A program made the position numbers and the translations under genes. A stretch of 7,930 nt of DNA, taken from contig CAIRMY010000312.1 in NCBI GenBank assembly GCA_903879775.1, positions 1-7,930 on the forward strand. The letters run 5' to 3'. The stretch's first letter is position 1; every line of letters begins with the position of its first letter. Below the pieces are notes generated by a model. That model saw only the letters and a program-made list of their open reading frames with translations. It ran no database searches and was not told the DNA's origin. This DNA is from an uncultured Bacteroidota bacterium (GTDB taxonomy: Bacteria > Bacteroidota > Bacteroidia > NS11-12g > UBA955). Positions 6,016 through 7,930 of this stretch are shown piece after piece.

Positions 6016-6768
6016 GTGGAACAACTTTTAAATTACCCTCAGATTCAATCCAATAAAATACCCACCCATGTGGCTATAATTATGGATGGCAATGGTCGAT
6101 GGGCTAAGAAACAAGGTTTGATGCGAATTTTTGGTCACCATAAAGGGGTAGATGCTGTTAGAGGCGCCATTGAATTTGCAGCTGAGATTGGAATTAAATA
6201 TGTGACCATGTATGCCTTTTCTACTGAAAACTGGAATAGGCCCCCAATTGAGGTCAATGCACTTATGAAATTATTGGTTGATTCTATTGAGAAAGAATTG
6301 CCTACTTTAATGAAAAACGGCATTCGGTTGAAAACATTGGGTAACATTTCTCAACTTCCAGGTAATTGTGCCGAACAATTATTTAAAGCGGAAGAACAAA
6401 CGAAAAACAATGACAATACAACCCTAATTTTAGCTTTGAGTTATAGTGGCCGTTGGGACATTACCCAAGCCATGAAAAAAATAGGAAACGATATTCAAAA
6501 CGGTCTATTAGATCCAAATTCAATTACCGATGAACTCATTGGTGAAACTTTAAATACAGCCCAATATCCTGACCCAGATTTGTTAATTCGTACTTCAGGT
6601 GAACAACGAATTAGCAATTTTTTGCTGTGGGAAATTGCCTATTCAGAAGTCTACTTTACGGAAGTATTGTGGCCTGATTTTACTAAACAACACTTCTTAG
6701 ATGCCATTTTAGATTATCAAAATCGTGAGCGAAGATTTGGAAAAACGACAGAGCAGATTGCAAAATAA
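6016..6768 (+). CDS. uppS: Undecaprenyl diphosphate synthase (isoprenyl transferase)
   Basis: UppS adds cis-isoprene units from IPP to farnesyl diphosphate to make the C55 lipid carrier used for peptidoglycan and surface glycans. It acts at the inner face of the cytoplasmic membrane. The 250-residue product has every expected residue, each two positions below E. coli numbering: Asp24 in IIMDGNGRWA (catalytic, Mg2+), His41, Ser69, Asn72, Trp73 and Arg75 in YAFSTENWNRP, Arg192 and Arg198 in LLIRTSGEQRISN, and Glu211 in SEVYF. The only early ATG (6082) falls inside the catalytic loop just before Asp24, so it cannot be the start; GTG at 6016 gives the normal length. The gene lies 12 bp after the second DUF6089 gene and 3 bp before bamA, clearly in one operon. 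Confidence 0.97.
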   Translation: MEQLLNYPQIQSNKIPTHVAIIMDGNGRWAKKQGLMRIFGHHKGVDAVRGAIEFAAEIGIKYVTMYAFSTENWNRPPIEVNALMKLLVDSIEKELPTLMKNGIRLKTLGNISQLPGNCAEQLFKAEEQTKNNDNTTLILALSYSGRWDITQAMKKIGNDIQNGLLDPNSITDELIGETLNTAQYPDPDLLIRTSGEQRISNFLLWEIAYSEVYFTEVLWPDFTKQHFLDAILDYQNRERRFGKTTEQIAK

Positions 6769-6771
6769 TTC

Positions 6772-7930
6772 ATGAGGAAACTGATTTTTATAATCGTATT
6801 ATGTTTAACTGGTTGGGTCAATGCCCAAATTAATGATAGTGCGTATAAAAATGCACCTGGAATTGATTATAATTTCATTGAGCCAGCCGTTTATAAAATT
6901 AAAAACATTATTGTCACCGAAATTTCAGGAAAACCAGTGCAGAAAGCGATGGTGATTTTGTATTCTGGACTTTCAATTGGTCAAGAAATTAAAGTTCCAG
7001 GAAACGACATTCCCAAAGCGATTGAGAATATTTGGAAACAAGACTATTTTAGCGATATTCAAGTTTACTTTTTGCCGGCAGCCAATAATTCTATAACCCT
7101 TCAATTTTTAGTTCAAGAGCAACCTCGCTTGAATGGACATCGTTTTTTGAATATTTCTAATTCTCAAGCAAAGACGCTCAAGGAAGAAATAGGGCTAAAG
7201 CGGGGCATGTACATTACTCCAAATTTAGTGAATCGTTCAATACAGAAAATTGAGAAATTTTATCAGGAGAAAGGTTTTTACAACATACAAGTTAAGGTGA
7301 AACGCCCTCAAGCGCTCAATAAAGAGGGAAAGCCTATGGTGGGTTTTGAAAACTTTGATTTTGTTGTGGTGAAGGGGCCGAAAGTTAAAGTGAGAGATTT
7401 CGATTTCACTGGAAATATTGCATTATCAGACAAAGATTTGAGGGCTGCAATCAAGAAAATTAAGCGTACCAAATTGAAATGGAATATTTTTGCGAGCTCT
7501 AAATATATTGAATCTCAATTCGAAGAAGAAAAATCCAACATCATTCAAAAATACCATGCTAAAGGTTACCGTGACGCCCGGGTTATTGCCGATAGCGTGA
7601 GTATGGTTGGCGATAATGGTTTGATGGTTCATCTTCATTTGTTAGAAGGAAACTTATATCGTTTTAGATCAATTAACTGGAAGGGAAATGTGAAATATAG
7701 AACTTCCATGCTCGATACACTTTTGGGTATTAGGAAAGGTGATATTTTTAACCAATCGCTTCTCGATGAACGCCTTTTTAGCAATCCAGGCGGTTTTGAT
7801 ATTCAGAGCCTTTACATGGATGCAGGGTATTTGTTTTTTAATATGATGCCTGTTGAAATTGGAGTTGTAAACGACAGTATTGATTTGGAAGTTCGCATTA
7901 CTGAGGGACCACAAGCCGTGATTGGCAGGG
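6772..7930 (+). CDS. bamA: BamA, outer-membrane protein assembly factor, N-terminal part
   Basis: BamA is the central Omp85 protein that folds and inserts outer-membrane proteins. The frame is open for 386 codons and runs off the window end. It begins with a signal peptide (MRKLIFIIVLCLTGWVNA, cleavage after residue 18). Periplasmic POTRA domains follow, roughly at 41-118, 120-202, 205-296 and 297-379, and a fifth is just starting. POTRA hallmarks are visible: IENIWKQDYFSDIQV (84-98), IEKFYQEKGFYNIQV (160-174), IQKYHAKGYRDARV (258-271), the turn FDFTGNIALSDKDL (210-223), and LDERLFSNPGGFDIQSLY (331-348). The C-terminal barrel is outside the window. The start codon is 3 bp after the uppS stop. 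By position and sequence this is the Bacteroidota bamA; TamA is the main alternative, but that normally has three POTRA domains. Confidence 0.93.
   Translation, partial: MRKLIFIIVLCLTGWVNAQINDSAYKNAPGIDYNFIEPAVYKIKNIIVTEISGKPVQKAMVILYSGLSIGQEIKVPGNDIPKAIENIWKQDYFSDIQVYFLPAANNSITLQFLVQEQPRLNGHRFLNISNSQAKTLKEEIGLKRGMYITPNLVNRSIQKIEKFYQEKGFYNIQVKVKRPQALNKEGKPMVGFENFDFVVVKGPKVKVRDFDFTGNIALSDKDLRAAIKKIKRTKLKWNIFASSKYIESQFEEEKSNIIQKYHAKGYRDARVIADSVSMVGDNGLMVHLHLLEGNLYRFRSINWKGNVKYRTSMLDTLLGIRKGDIFNQSLLDERLFSNPGGFDIQSLYMDAGYLFFNMMPVEIGVVNDSIDLEVRITEGPQAVIGR

Noticed and set aside
7426..7914. Two minus-strand frames (7426-7638 and 7669-7914)
   Set aside because: They are antisense to the POTRA region of bamA, which is open throughout, and look like chance frames in AT-rich DNA.

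Overview
The window reads as a chromosomal segment of a Bacteroidota bacterium. The DNA is AT-rich, there are no Shine-Dalgarno sequences in front of the genes, and several genes carry a TAnnTTTG promoter box just upstream. The gene families point the same way: a 630-residue Bacteroidota-type amidophosphoribosyltransferase, DUF6089-type outer-membrane proteins, and an uppS-bamA cluster. I cannot place it below phylum with confidence; a Flavobacteriales-like or related lineage is plausible. Everything looks like core genome. I see no insertion sequence, phage gene, CRISPR array, tRNA or rRNA.

Left part (1-2716). The 3' end of purK (plus strand) meets frr (minus strand) tail to tail with a 14-bp overlap. 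Upstream of frr on the same strand is a long purF-type gene. Two genes here belong to purine synthesis, and frr (ribosome recycling) sits between them. A short gap of 39 bp before frr holds a promoter-like box, so frr may be transcribed separately from purF.

Middle part (2717-4143). A 108-bp divergent intergenic region carries promoter-like boxes for the minus-strand purF gene and for a plus-strand pair: 3-hydroxyanthranilate 3,4-dioxygenase (kynurenine route to quinolinate and NAD) and a SAM-dependent methyltransferase of unknown substrate, separated by only 2 bp.

Right part (4144-7930). After a 104-bp gap with its own promoter-like box lies a tightly packed envelope operon: two tandem DUF6089-type beta-barrel candidates that are clear paralogues of each other, then uppS (undecaprenyl diphosphate synthase, the lipid carrier for cell-wall and surface glycans), then bamA (outer-membrane protein insertion), which runs off the window end after four POTRA domains. 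The second DUF6089 gene and uppS both lack a usable ATG and appear to start with GTG.

No wholly new system is evident. The most interesting points are the tandem DUF6089 pair in front of uppS-bamA, the repeated TAAATTTG box 12-14 nt before three start codons (very short leaders), the loss of the usual C-terminal Fe-S cysteine pair in the long PurF-like enzyme, and the tight pairing of the dioxygenase with an unassigned methyltransferase.
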